From the NCBI GenBank assembly GCA_035578905.1, contig JAQJVL010000698.1:62001-126000 (forward strand): a stretch of 64,000 bases of DNA. The letters are read 5' to 3'. The notes under the pieces were generated by a model. It was not told the origin of the DNA, did no database searches, and saw only the letters and a list, made by a program, of their open reading frames with translations. Positions 56,001 to 64,000 of this stretch are shown here, piece by piece. Each line of letters begins with the position of its first letter. Position 1 is the first letter of the stretch. Position numbers and translations under genes: made by a program. Origin of the DNA: Stictocephala bisonia (Eukaryota > Arthropoda > Insecta > Hemiptera > Membracidae).

Positions 56001-59000
56001 AACACGGCTGACTAGACTGGCGCAACGTGATGCGGTCCCAAACCCACTTCACCATCATCAGCTTCTCCACAAAGTAGTCAATGGCTCCTGCTAAAATGGC
56101 TCCTCCATACACACTAGTGCCCAGCACTGTCAGGGCTAAAAAAAAAACTATATTTTATGAAATATCCAACAAACCCGCAACCATCATTAGCATCATCACA
56201 AAGTAGTCGATGGCCCCAGCTGAAATGGCTCCTCCATACAACATTTACATGATATACATTTTAAAAAATCTTATAAATTTGTTGGGACTCATGATACTAG
56301 ATTCTTTAGCTAAATATTCATACTTACGAAGGAGTTACGAGGGCTATCCAGAAACTAACAGACGTTTTAGAATTGTGCGGCAGTGGGCGGGGCTACAGCC
56401 GCCATCTTGGTGGCAAAATACTCTAGCGTTCAGTACGCATCGAGCTGTAGTTGCGCGCGGTCTGTACCTCTTTTGCTTGTCTCGTCTCACTTTGAATAAT
56501 TAAAATATGTGCTGCAATTGAAAATCCCGCCACTTGTGAAGTGCGTTCAGTGATAAGGTTTTTGTTGGCAAAAAACCATAAACCAATTGTAATCTATCGC
56601 CAACTGTGTGAAGTTTATGGAAATGGAATAATGAGTGAAAGCAGAGTAAGGCTTGTATTGATGTATTGACTTTAAAATGGCCGCACCAATGTTCATAACG
56701 ATAGTCGTAGAGGTCGGCCTAGCTTTGTGACTTAAGATTTGATGTTGAAAATCAATGACAAAGATCGTGAAAATGCTGTTTCACAATGACTGAACTCTCG
56801 GAACATTTCCAACAAATTTCACGAAGTTTACTTCATGAATTTTGTGCCAGGTGGGTTCCAAAAATCCTTACGGAAGATCACAAAAAAAAAAAGACTTGCT
56901 GCATCATTAACTTTCCTTGTTGAGTACGACAAACATGGTAACAAACTTCTTGATCGTATCGTTAATGGTGATGAAACATGGGTGAAGCATGTCAATTGTG
57001 AAACAAAAATGCAGTCTATGGAATGGGGGCATACTCATTCTCCAAAAAAAACCAAGAAAATGTCCCCAAACTCTGTCAGTGAGAAAGATTATGGCAACTG
57101 TTTTTTGGGATGCTAAGAGTGTGATTTTGGTTGATTTCCTTGAACGAGGATCAAAAATCAACGCAGAGAGGTATTGTGAAACATTGCAGAAGCTACGGCA
57201 AGCGATACAAAACAAGCATAGGGGAAAATTGAGCTCAAAGATTTTGTTTTTTCACGACAATGCACGTCCCCATACAGCCAATCGTACACGAAAAGTCTTG
57301 GATGATTTTGATTGGGAAGTGTTTGATCATCCGCCTTATAGCCCAGATCTGGCACCAAGCGACTAACACCTCTTTCCAGCGATGAAGACCTGGCTCGCAA
57401 CGCAGCGCTTCGATAGTGACGCTGAACTTCACGTTGGCGTTTAATCAGTGTTTAAGATCTCAGGCGGCAGATTTCTACAAAGCTGGAATCAAAAAACTTG
57501 TGTTATGATAAATGTCTCAATTTGAACGGAGATTACGTTGAAAAATAGCCTAAAATTGTAGCTTTTAAATGTATATAATAAAATGTTCCTATTTCAGTTG
57601 CTTAATTTTTTTTATTTCAAAATGTCTGTTAATTTCTGGATAGGCCTCGTATTTCAAATAAGAATTCTAAATAGTGAAAATTGTTGACAAAAAGGTATAT
57701 TGTTCCTACATTTAATAATATTTATGGTAGAATAACATATGAACATAAAATACCAACTCAAATAAACTCTCAAAATAAAGTTAGGACTATAAACTCCTCT
57801 CTTCCAACTGTGACCAATAAGATTATTTAAGAAATCAAAAGGTAGCATAATTTCTAATATGCGGATAAATGGAAATAACAGTTTGCAATTAATTGTCAAT
57901 AATATAAAGATGCTGAAAAAACAACCTATAAATATTTTATACTGATGGATTATTTGTTGTGGTTGGTATGCTATGAACAAGCAGAAGAAACTTTAAAAAC
58001 CAAGACTTACAAAAATGACCATCATAACATTCAAACCATTGAATGTACATGACACAAGGCAAGTCAATGTATGAAAGCAAAGTAAATTTTAATGGGCTTA
58101 AAGGGATTTCATTTGAGAACCGAGAAGTTTAACTTGGTCATTTTCTTTTCAATATAACCATCAAAAACAAAAAAAGTTTTCCTAAGTGTCTTCTCAAAAT
58201 AAAAAAATTAGGGTGTTAAACAACAATTTGTTATCTTAATTAGCCTTTTTTAACAAAAAAATCAATAACATAATTTTAAATTCAAAAATAAAATTATTCT
58301 TCTTGAAGTGATGAATCCCCTAGCAGGAAAAATATTATAACATCCTATATTTTTCACAATTTTAAGAGAAAATAATGGTAAAGGAAACTTTAATTTTGAC
58401 CATATCACTAAATATGCTTAGGAAAACCGGATACATTCGAATTGTGTTAGTATCCATTATTTATTTTAGATTCACCCTTAGATTTCAATTTAAATTAAGT
58501 TTACTATAGAATTTATCTCAAACATTATACAGTAATATTTAATATATTTTTGTAACATCCACCTTTTCATAATCCAACTCCTGATACATTTTACCTTTTG
58601 GCCATTGTAAGTTAAGCACTGCAAACAGCAAGCCACAACCAAGAAGAGTGCCTGCTGTAGTGAGGAGAGTGGGTGGTTGTGAGATCTGCTCGGCGGTCGC
58701 CAGCGACGCAATGCCGATGAACAGTCCGGTGTGGAACCCTGTCATGAACAATCCAACGTACTGGACCAGCATTGTGATGAGTCCCAACAGAAGACCGGCA
58801 CTCAAAGCCATGCCTGCAAACATGTAAAAGTTAATCCTATTTACTGTTTACTGCCCATTTATAGGCATAAATAGCAACTTCAACGAGATTTTAATAATTC
58901 AACTGTAACTTTGGGCCATTTCCCAAACTGCCAATTCACTGCTGTTAAATTGACAGCCCTATAGTAGACATGCAATTTTACTGCCAGCTTGCAAACACAT

Positions 59001-61733
59001 GCTGTTCTCTTTCAACTGTTCCTGTTTATTGCTATAATGAGTTATGGTGAACACTATAATTATTATTTGTGGACCATAAGTTGTTATTATGAGTTTTTAA
59101 TTGAAAATTGTAGAGCATATCATGTAAAATTTTACAAATTTATTAACTGTAGAATGTGTAAAAAAAATACTCAATTTTTAAAAACTCCAACTTATGGTTC
59201 AGTAGGACAGATCATCACCTATCAAATGACACTTCAGGTGTTAGAATACATTCATTCTTACAGACCAAATCGTTGAAATAGTAACCAATGTTTTTGGCAT
59301 TTTTTATGGAGCGAAACAACCCCCTTAAATCCTGCAAATGTCACTGTGTTCTTTAATCTAAAAACATTCTTCATACTTTGAGTTGCTATAATCCATCTCC
59401 TGACACATGTATAATATAATCAGATATCAAATTAGAATGCTTTTGTTTCTGTATAAATATATCATTAGAAAACACATAGACATTTCTATGAACATATCTC
59501 CATTAAAATGTTACCTCAAAACCCATCCTCACAATCCTGTTTGGATGTCACTTATTTAGTTACATAGTGTTCAATTAAATCTTATTCTCAAAGATGAAAT
59601 ACTTAGTCAACTTTTCCAACTTTTTCATTTGTGTCTCGTGGCACTCGGCTTGTTTATAACTAGGCACAACAATCAGCTCAACTATGTCAGCAGGCTGACT
59701 ACTAAAGTCGAGGGAATGACACGATGGGTTTAAAACAAATAGGTTAAAGCGTACCTGCTTCAAATATATATATATATAAATTTTAATAAAAGGAGAGGCC
59801 AATATCCTTAACATTGCTCTGCCCATTCCTAATACACTATCTGTGCGAGGAACTTATCCAGACAGAGTAAGGGGGCGAACTAGTACAGTAGAAGGTGAAC
59901 ATTACTGATAAATCTTCCAGCCTAGGCCAGACCCACCCGCCCGCCCATACACGTACAGTGGCATTGACCCTCCCGCCCGCCTATACATGTTCAATGGCAT
60001 TGACCCACCCGCCCACCCATACACGTTCAATGGCATTGACCCACCCGCCCGCCCATACACGTACAGTGGCATTGACCCAGCCACCTGCCCATACACGTAC
60101 AGTGGTATTGACCCACCCACCCGCCCAAACATGTACAGTAGCATTGACCCACCCGCCCACCCATACACGTATAGTGGCATTGACCCACCCGCCCGCCCAA
60201 ACACGTACAGTAGCATTGACCCACCCGCCCACCCATACACGTATAGTGGCATTGACCCACCCGCCCACCCATACACGTTCAGTGGCATTGAACCATTGAT
60301 AACCTGCGCTATCTCTAACCCAAGCTCAAAGTCCTGACGCCTTAGACCGCTCTGCCACCGGCTCGCCCAAATTCAATTCAATAATTAATCCCCTCGGGGA
60401 TAGGGCAAACACAAGGGTCATTCATTTAGGTAAAAATTTCAAATGCTGTGATGTACACACGAGGCTATACACTATGTCATGATAGCGCAAGTGATGAGGG
60501 AGGGGGAGTGAGATGGAGATAGGAGATAAGGTCTTAGATTGGCCACTCTTCTTCAGTCTTCCTCTGCAGACACCTATTCCAGCCGACATGGACATCTCAC
60601 CACCTCGTCCATCTTCACATCATGGACAGATAAATCTAGACTAGATAACTTAATTCAGTTTCTGTAATCAATTTGATCTAAATTCATTTTTAATCGTTTT
60701 CAAAATCATCAGCTGGCAGCTGATATTATTCAGGACTGGATCCTCCACTACTGCGTCATTCACTTAAGTTTCCATTCACAATCTAATCAACATTAAACAA
60801 AAATACAAAACACGATAAAGTAATAAAGACATTTATTTTCATCAAAATGACTTTAGTCATCAATTATAAAGTTTAGAGCTTTCAAACACTCAAAAATGGT
60901 AAACATATACAGTACAAGGAGTTTACTTTATGCAGGTGTGCGGCCAGTATAACACTGTTGAGACAGCCCTACCATCACAATAAGCTACTGCACAGGTGCT
61001 GGCTCACGCATGGAATCCCTGGCCCTTCACTTAGATAGTATTGGTAGCATGACAACGCACCATTTTGTCTGTCATCCACTTTCCATACACAGCAATGCAT
61101 TGCACTAGGGGTACTCGGACTGACCTCCACTCTACCCCACAAGAACAAAACTCTACAATCTCCAATGTTAATGTTGTGCAAACTTTTGTTAACATTGAAA
61201 TACTATTAACATTTGCTAAAATTGTTATTTTGAAAAAAAATGTTTTTAGATTAACTTGTAGGCTGCCCCAGACCCCTGTATAGAAGCAAGTAATGGAGTT
61301 TCATTGTTATGCTTTCGGTATTATCCTGATTGGTTCTATTTAAAAATAGATGGTAAAATAGTTACCTCTGTATTGTTCCGCCACCAATCTTGTGTTATCT
61401 TGGTGGCAGAGCAAAACAGAGGTAACTATTTTACCATCTATTGTTAATGGAGTTTATTATCAGATGTCTCAAACAGTATTCCAGTGTTATTTAAAACTGA
61501 CCTGATTATGCTGCGAGAAAATAGAACTAATCACGAAGCCTCTTTAGAAGTATTAAGAACTTTTAAAGTGTAACCAAGTCTAGTGTAGAAAGTATTAAGT
61601 TTTTGTGGCACCAAATGATTATTCAATACCTGCATTGGCATACGGTGGCAGCAGCTTGTCTTGAATACAGATCATGTAGATGATGATAGACCCAAAAATA
61701 AATCCTGTCAGAAACATGACAGCCTTGAAGCAT
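46989..61733 (-). CDS. TMEM198: TMEM198, multi-pass membrane protein (5 exons plus alternative last exon)
   Basis: Exons in gene order are 61630-61733, 58595-58813, 55902-56135, 52383-52510, 49641-49814, with phases 1,1,1,0 all consistent. The protein reads RCFKAVMFLTGFIFGSIIIY, LLPPYANAGMALSAGLLLGL, TMLVQYVGLFMTGFHTGLFI, GCGLLFAVLNLQWPKALTVL, YGGAILAGAIDYFVEKLMM, PCWFSWIILSIWPGMVVFGL, then a basic cytosolic tail (RTREQRAEMRQKKYRYLYQV, RTAHGDVISQ). It matches TMEM198 in order and motifs (G-Y-R-C-F-K-A, N-L-Q-W-P, ADYF-like IDYF, GDVxSxxYxQ). Vertebrate TMEM198 has been reported to promote LRP6 phosphorylation in Wnt signalling. First exon(s) lie outside the window. Confidence 0.92.
47131..47229. 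repeat. 36-bp G-rich minisatellite, 3 units
   Basis: Three units of caccaccactttacgtgtat followed by gggtggccgggtgggt, the same 36-bp unit as at 3.2 kb and 60 kb. The first unit retains four G-runs (GGGTGGCCGGGTGGG-like). Located between the two possible last exons of TMEM198. Confidence 0.9.
47234..48286. other. TMEM198 intron or 3' flank, no recognised gene
   Basis: AT-rich sequence; nothing supported. Confidence 0.45.
48290..48603. mobile_element. foldback / MITE with ~115-bp inverted arms
   Basis: Left arm 48290-48402 (cacactg, ggactgtccgctttt, tttgtggactaagcgtgtt, ggtctggcagtgcg, agcaaatatgctcc) is inverted at 48486-48603, roughly 80% alike, with a loop of about 80 bp. No coding capacity. 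Confidence 0.75.
48620..49640. other. TMEM198 3' UTR/flank, no other gene
   Basis: AT-rich. Downstream (minus) of the stop at 49641; a minus-strand AATAAA-like site lies near 49570. Confidence 0.4.
49641..49814 (-). CDS. TMEM198: TMEM198 terminal exon
   Basis: Minus acceptor attgcgccag before 49814. Encodes NYVQALQRKVVGGGGVESST, LQSDATHLTILPEST, AAHLTNDDIQLDH and a short tail to a TAG. Joined in phase 0 to GDVISQ it gives GDVISQNYVQALQRK, close to the conserved TMEM198 C-terminal motif. Glycine- and Ser/Thr-rich disordered tail. Confidence 0.88.
   Translation of the reverse strand, partial: NYVQALQRKVVGGGGVESSTLQSDATHLTILPESTAAHLTNDDIQLDHCMHQDLQYR
49815..50340. other. TMEM198 intron, no recognised gene
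   Basis: AT-rich intron sequence between the terminal exon and a LINE remnant. Confidence 0.45.
50380..51060 (+). mobile_element. decayed LINE reverse transcriptase, C-terminal half
   Basis: With frame changes the + strand reads FRYITNPDDAASLQ, DIDNVSNWSVLNKMTFNISK, CYLMTFTMAPE, then LCIALASRMMGFILGKVK and the final motif with YNNLLLSDHMNVNQLFDSFN. This is the thumb and C-terminal tail of a Jockey/CR1-like LINE. Multiple stops; antisense to TMEM198. Confidence 0.65.
51061..51620. other. AT-rich imperfect duplication
   Basis: Contains two similar stretches: ttattgttccaagttgtt(g/t) with following sequence at about 51109-51250 and 51270-51410, an imperfect tandem duplication of about 160 bp. 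No gene. Confidence 0.5.
51628..51775 (+). mobile_element. SINE tail fragment
   Basis: Reads gccctggctattgggctatt, then ggttagtaacgatgactaca, ctacactcattcacccatat and cttgatgattggtgtcttaa plus an (AATR)n-like end. Matches the tails of the copies at 6915, 10085 and 38385. The head is missing. Confidence 0.7.
51800..51930 (-). mobile_element. LINE C-terminal remnant
   Basis: Minus frame reads RDYCTRQDNLLEVPRVQCLA and GKKRFSHFGTQAFNTL, the conserved T-R-x-x-x-L-x-V-P-R / S-F-x-x-x-G-x-x-x-W/F-N tail of Jockey/CR1-type reverse transcriptases. It runs directly into SINE-tail sequence; the join may be a nested insertion. Confidence 0.55.
51950..52382. other. TMEM198 intron, no recognised gene
   Basis: AT-rich intron sequence upstream of the exon at 52383. 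Confidence 0.45.
52383..52510 (-). CDS. TMEM198: TMEM198 exon: basic juxtamembrane tail
   Basis: Minus acceptor gtgttgccag before 52510 and donor gtgagt after 52383. The split codon with the upstream exon gives HHQQ-L-KHQNRHANMPRVRT, then REQRAEMRQKKYRYLYQVRT and AHGDVISQ in phase 0. The Arg/Lys-rich region after the last helix and the G-D-V-I-S motif are TMEM198 features. The ATG inside is not a start. Confidence 0.9.
53025..55099. mobile_element. non-autonomous hAT-like element (about 2.07 kb)
   Basis: Ends TAGGAGTGTGCGAGTAGC and, inverted, TAGGGCTGTGTGAGTAGC (15 of 18). Flanking 8-bp repeats are gtggctat (53017-53024) and gtatctat (55100-55107), 6 of 8. Subterminal cgagttttt/aaaaactcg repeats at both ends are typical of hAT. 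No transposase frame. An internal ttgatgggaattacagttac at about 53808 resembles another hAT terminus, so a second insertion may be nested. Confidence 0.7.
55108..55860. other. TMEM198 intron, no recognised gene
   Basis: AT-rich. 55300-55450 has a Ser/Asp-rich + strand stretch (DLFGENDDLSHLFSDNSD in one frame) reminiscent of transposase N-termini, but nothing that can be assigned. Confidence 0.35.
55902..56135 (-). CDS. TMEM198: TMEM198 exon: last TM helices
   Basis: Minus acceptor with a T-run and tag before 56135; donor gtaagg after 55902. Encodes ALTVLGTSVYGGAILAGAID, YFVEKLMMVKWVWDRITL, PCWFSWIILSIWPGMVVFGL and ITQFAITGRGIHHQQ. A diverged copy of its second quarter lies in the adjoining intron (56165-56230). 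Confidence 0.95.
56165..56230 (-). pseudogene. TMEM198: partial diverged copy of TMEM198 exon 55902-56135
   Basis: The minus strand reads LYGGAISAGAIDYFVMMLMM then VAGLLDIS and a stop, versus VYGGAILAGAIDYFVEKLMM in the real exon. About 60 bp are similar. No acceptor precedes it, so it is probably a relic of a local duplication and not an alternative exon. Confidence 0.7.
56338..57649 (+). mobile_element. mariner transposon (decayed)
   Basis: Flanked by TA; inverted termini CGAGGGCTATCCAGAAACTA (left) and CGAGGCCTATCCAGAAATTA (right, inverted). Length 1,312 bp, normal for mariner. Contains a broken transposase on the + strand. Inserted in a TMEM198 intron, antisense to the gene. Confidence 0.93.
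56505..57480 (+). pseudogene. mariner transposase, frameshifted and truncated by stops
   Basis: N-terminal DNA-binding part: CEVRSVIRFLLAKNHKPIVI, YRQLCEVYG. Catalytic region in two frames: LDRIVNGDETWVKHVNCETK (first Asp), ATVFWDAKSVILVDFLERGS, KILFFHDNARPHTANRTRKV (second Asp), HPPYSPDLAPSD followed by a stop where Tyr is expected, then HLFPAMKTWLATQRF. All three catalytic Asp codons survive (D,D34D pattern), but frameshifts near 56660 and 57090 and stops inactivate it. Confidence 0.92.
57655..58594. other. TMEM198 intron, no recognised gene
   Basis: AT-rich intron between the mariner element and the exon at 58595. No supported feature. Confidence 0.45.
58595..58813 (-). CDS. TMEM198: TMEM198 exon: central TM helices
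   Basis: Minus acceptor catgtttgcag before 58813, donor gtaaaa after 58595. Encodes GMALSAGLLLGLITMLVQYV, GLFMTGFHTGLFIGIASLAT, a polar loop (AEQISQPPTLLTTAG) and LLGCGLLFAVLNLQWPK. Three glycine-rich hydrophobic segments. Confidence 0.95.
58814..59920. other. TMEM198 intron, no recognised gene
   Basis: AT-rich; short (TA)n near 59766-59778. No supported feature. Confidence 0.45.
59925..60375 (-). mobile_element. tRNA-like SINE head joined to the 36-bp minisatellite
   Basis: On the minus strand a tRNA-Leu/Ser-like head (ggcgagccggtggcagagcg at about 60367-60348; A box tggcagagcgg at 60347-60357) is followed by ggttcaatgcc (60284-60294), a perfect B-box match. About 10 units of the 36-bp repeat follow, each carrying gggtcaatgcc at the same place. 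Each unit also contains GGGTGGGCGGGTGGG or variants on this strand. The array therefore looks like an expansion of the segment next to the B box. Confidence 0.75.
60376..61340. other. TMEM198 intron, no recognised gene
   Basis: Mixed composition; an unassigned GC-richer stretch lies at 60540-60650. No supported gene. Confidence 0.4.
61345..61442. repeat. compact hairpin with 43-bp arms
   Basis: aatagatggtaaaatagtta (61345) and its inverted partner ending 61442 pair along 43 bp with about five mismatches around a 12-bp loop. A minimal foldback/MITE in a TMEM198 intron. Confidence 0.85.
61630..61733 (-). CDS. TMEM198: TMEM198 exon: third-fourth TM region
   Basis: Minus acceptor ataggttacag before 61733 and donor gtattg after 61630. 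Encodes (R)CFKAVMFLTGFIFGSIIIYM ICIQDKLLPPYANA, a hydrophobic helix and loop. Needs two bases from an upstream exon not visible here and leaves one base. Confidence 0.93.
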
Positions 61734-63400
61734 CTGTAACCTATATATCACATACTTCATTAGATATGTTTTAGTACTTTCCTAAATTATAAATGAATTA
61801 TCAACTATGACTAATATAAAAACAAAAACAAAATTTTATTTTATTTCCCACGGTTTAACCAATTTTACAAAAGAACAATAACATACAAGATGGCAGTCTA
61901 TGATTCACCTTACTTACTATGATTATGAACTATAACTGTCAATCAAAGACTTCAGTAACAACAAATTAAAATAGTCTGAACAGTCCAATAGCATAATAAG
62001 TGGAGTGTGTAACCATCGTGTGACAATACAATAAATTCTTCAAATAGTAACAGCAACAAAAATCTAATAAATTTTGTTGCTGTTAATATTACTTAAGTGT
62101 TTGAATCCTTTCATACATTAAAATCATGACTACCTAAATGACTTTCACAGAAGAGGTAAAATGAAATAAGTTATTTCCAAAAATATGTAAATTTGTTACA
62201 AGAATAAATGAGTAGATTACTAAACCACTGCATATAACAGTTAATTACAAATACAAATTATAATAAAATATCAAACAGGTTATTTTCGTAGCACTAGGCC
62301 TTTTTTAATAAAAAAGGAGAGGAGAGCAGTACCTGATAAAATGTTGAACTGGGAATAGACACATACAAAGCAAAAAAACGGAAGTTAGTGAAATATTTTG
62401 TGGCTTCTGGTTCATTTTTGTGAGTTCAAGTAGCCTCATGGCAGAAGAAAGGGCCAGTTACCCCAAAATATTTTAATAACTGTGTTATGTGTGTGTCAGT
62501 ATCCAGTGTATCATTTTTTCATGCTGCTCATCTCTCCTTTTTTACCAATAAATATGAAATAAATAAATTACGATAACTACACAATTTCTAAAATTAAAAC
62601 ATGACAAATATTGAGGAAATTAGCCTACAAGTGTGAACAGCCTATGCATAGACCAGAGACACAAACAGAAAATACATTAAAATATAAGTAATATTAAATT
62701 AGTTAACAATGAAAAGAGCAAAATGTATTTTACCATTCTTAGAAAAGCTATAACCTGTAATAATGTAAGGATTATAAACAAATAATTAATAATGTGGTGA
62801 TTTAGAATGGCAATTGTGTTTGACTTAAATAAATTAACAGTTTTAAAATAGTTATTTCTATTTCTAAATAATATCTAAAATATAAAATGAATCAGTTGTA
62901 GAAAATGCTTTTTCGATTTGTATAAAAGCTATCCCAATATTGACTACGTGCCTGGTGTAATAAGAATATGAAGGACCAAAAACATTATGTGAAAACGTTT
63001 GTAAATATAAATTCATATAAACAAACGAGAAGCTAGAGTTTACTATAAATGGGGGAGTTGTGTATCATTGTACAATTTGTAAGTCGGGGCAGGCGGGGGT
63101 AGTGAGGAAGAGAGGGGGGAGAGAAACACGTGTGTGTTTGTTAGTGAGGGAGGATCTTTGCTACTCCTAGCAACAGTTGCATGAAATCTAGAACTAAATT
63201 CATTGATGCTTTGTATACCATTGGCATTAGTAGAGAAGAGATGTTTGATGAAAAAATATTAGTAGGATTTCTTAGTTTTCTTTAGCCCTGCTTTCAGTAA
63301 ATTTTGTTAGTTATAAAAAGACTGTTAAGAAGTGAACTAGCTGAACTAGGTGCTCTTCCTTTGTTGCACCTGAACTAGTTACCCTTTTTTTACTTTCTAC
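61734..63400. other. TMEM198 intron, no recognised gene
   Basis: AT-rich; I searched for the exon that should precede 61733 (ending in ...GYR) and did not find it, so it is probably beyond the window. Confidence 0.45.
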
Positions 63401-63550
63401 GCCAGTGGCATTTTGAACGTGTTATTCAAATGTTGAGGGACAATGGCACAACCCCCTACGGGAAATTTAAGTGGACCTCTAGGGATTTGAACCCGCAACC
63501 ACCTACATTTGAAGCAAATGTGCTAACCACTAAGCCACTAAGCTAGCAAG
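63400..63550 (-). mobile_element. tRNA-derived SINE or tRNA pseudogene
   Basis: Minus strand: A box tggcttagtgg (63528-63538) and B box ggttcaaatcc (63483-63493), both perfect to consensus, 45 bp apart as in tRNA. An anticodon-arm-like acattt-gcttc-aaatgt lies between. The 5' part gctagcttag does not pair well with the 3' side (ctagaggtcc), so a SINE head is more likely than a functional tRNA. Body continues to about 63400. Confidence 0.7.
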
Positions 63551-64000
63551 AGGCCTTGTATATAAGGTGATGATTATGGCCACCAATGCCCTTACAGTGA
63601 TGATAAAGATACATCGTTTTTACCTTACAAAAAATATTAATTATAGTCCACTGAGCCATAACCTCAACTAGGAGTGACCCTCTTTGGGCTATCTGTAAAC
63701 TCAATTTAATGATTATGCCCTGCCTCTATATTCTTGAAGTCGCTCTGATTTGTTGACACAAACATGAGTTGGTGCAAGGCAGGAATGTCCACCAATACGA
63801 GACAATATGCAGGGACAACTTTCAATCTGAACAACACTAAACAACAGTGTTTGAACACATACTGTCACGAGTTGGCATCACGATATTTATAGGGCTTCCA
63901 GAAACATTAAATGACCCCACACAATTCAACGCTTGATTAACACACATCTTGGTATCAAAGACGTTTTACTCCATAGACGATTTCATGATGGGTCACTGGG
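63551..64000. other. right edge, no recognised gene
   Basis: No supported feature. Confidence 0.4.

Noticed and set aside
63470..63545. Functional tRNA gene
   Set aside because: A and B boxes are good but the acceptor arm does not pair and the sequence continues into a SINE-like body.

Overview
This is eukaryotic, AT-rich, intron-rich, transposon-laden DNA. It has long introns with canonical splice sites, tRNA-derived SINEs, RTE-, Jockey/CR1- and I-like LINEs, a Penelope-like element, mariner, Harbinger and hAT-like DNA transposons, and a Ty3/gypsy remnant. The two host genes and the element mix fit an insect, possibly a hemipteran; the order is an inference.

Two conserved host genes are present, transcribed towards each other. 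From the left edge to about 18.5 kb on the + strand lies the C-terminal part (about 280 residues) of a K+-dependent Na+/Ca2+ exchanger of the SLC24 (NCKX3/4/5, insect zydeco-like) group: six exons with mutually consistent splice phases, one intron using a GC donor. On the - strand from the right edge down to 49.6 kb (or 47.0 kb with an alternative last exon) lies TMEM198, a multi-pass membrane protein: five exons plus a candidate alternative terminal exon, again phase-consistent. Both genes carry a diverged partial copy of one of their own exons next to the real exon.

The exchanger introns hold a G-rich 36-bp minisatellite (3.2 kb), a near-perfect 244-bp-arm foldback (3.66-4.18 kb), a hAT-like non-autonomous insertion (7.5-8.2 kb), SINEs (6.9, 10.1 kb), a 34-copy 68-bp satellite whose every unit carries donor-like and acceptor-like splice motifs (10.5-12.8 kb), and LINE fragments. 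One LINE stops within about 75 bp of an exon.

The 28 kb between the genes is almost all mobile DNA: a decayed Harbinger (18.9-21.4 kb); a three-level nest in which a Penelope-like fragment sits in an RTE LINE inside an old Jockey/CR1-type LINE, the two inner insertions with target duplications (25.2-30.2 kb); an internally inverted gypsy element (30.25-32.76 kb); a TIR-bounded element carrying an intron-containing, decayed gene of the DUF7869-like type, itself hit by an RTE LINE and a SINE (33.18-39.05 kb); another RTE (41.7-42.9 kb); and an I-like LINE (43.5-44.7 kb). TMEM198 introns hold a foldback, LINE and SINE remnants, a 2-kb hAT-like element, a mariner, the G-rich minisatellite joined to a tRNA-like SINE head, and another tRNA-like SINE near the right edge.

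The most novel candidates are the TIR-bounded DUF7869-like element, the splice-motif satellite, the G-quadruplex/B-box minisatellite family at three loci, foldbacks carrying hammerhead-like cores, and the in-frame duplicate terminal exon of the exchanger.
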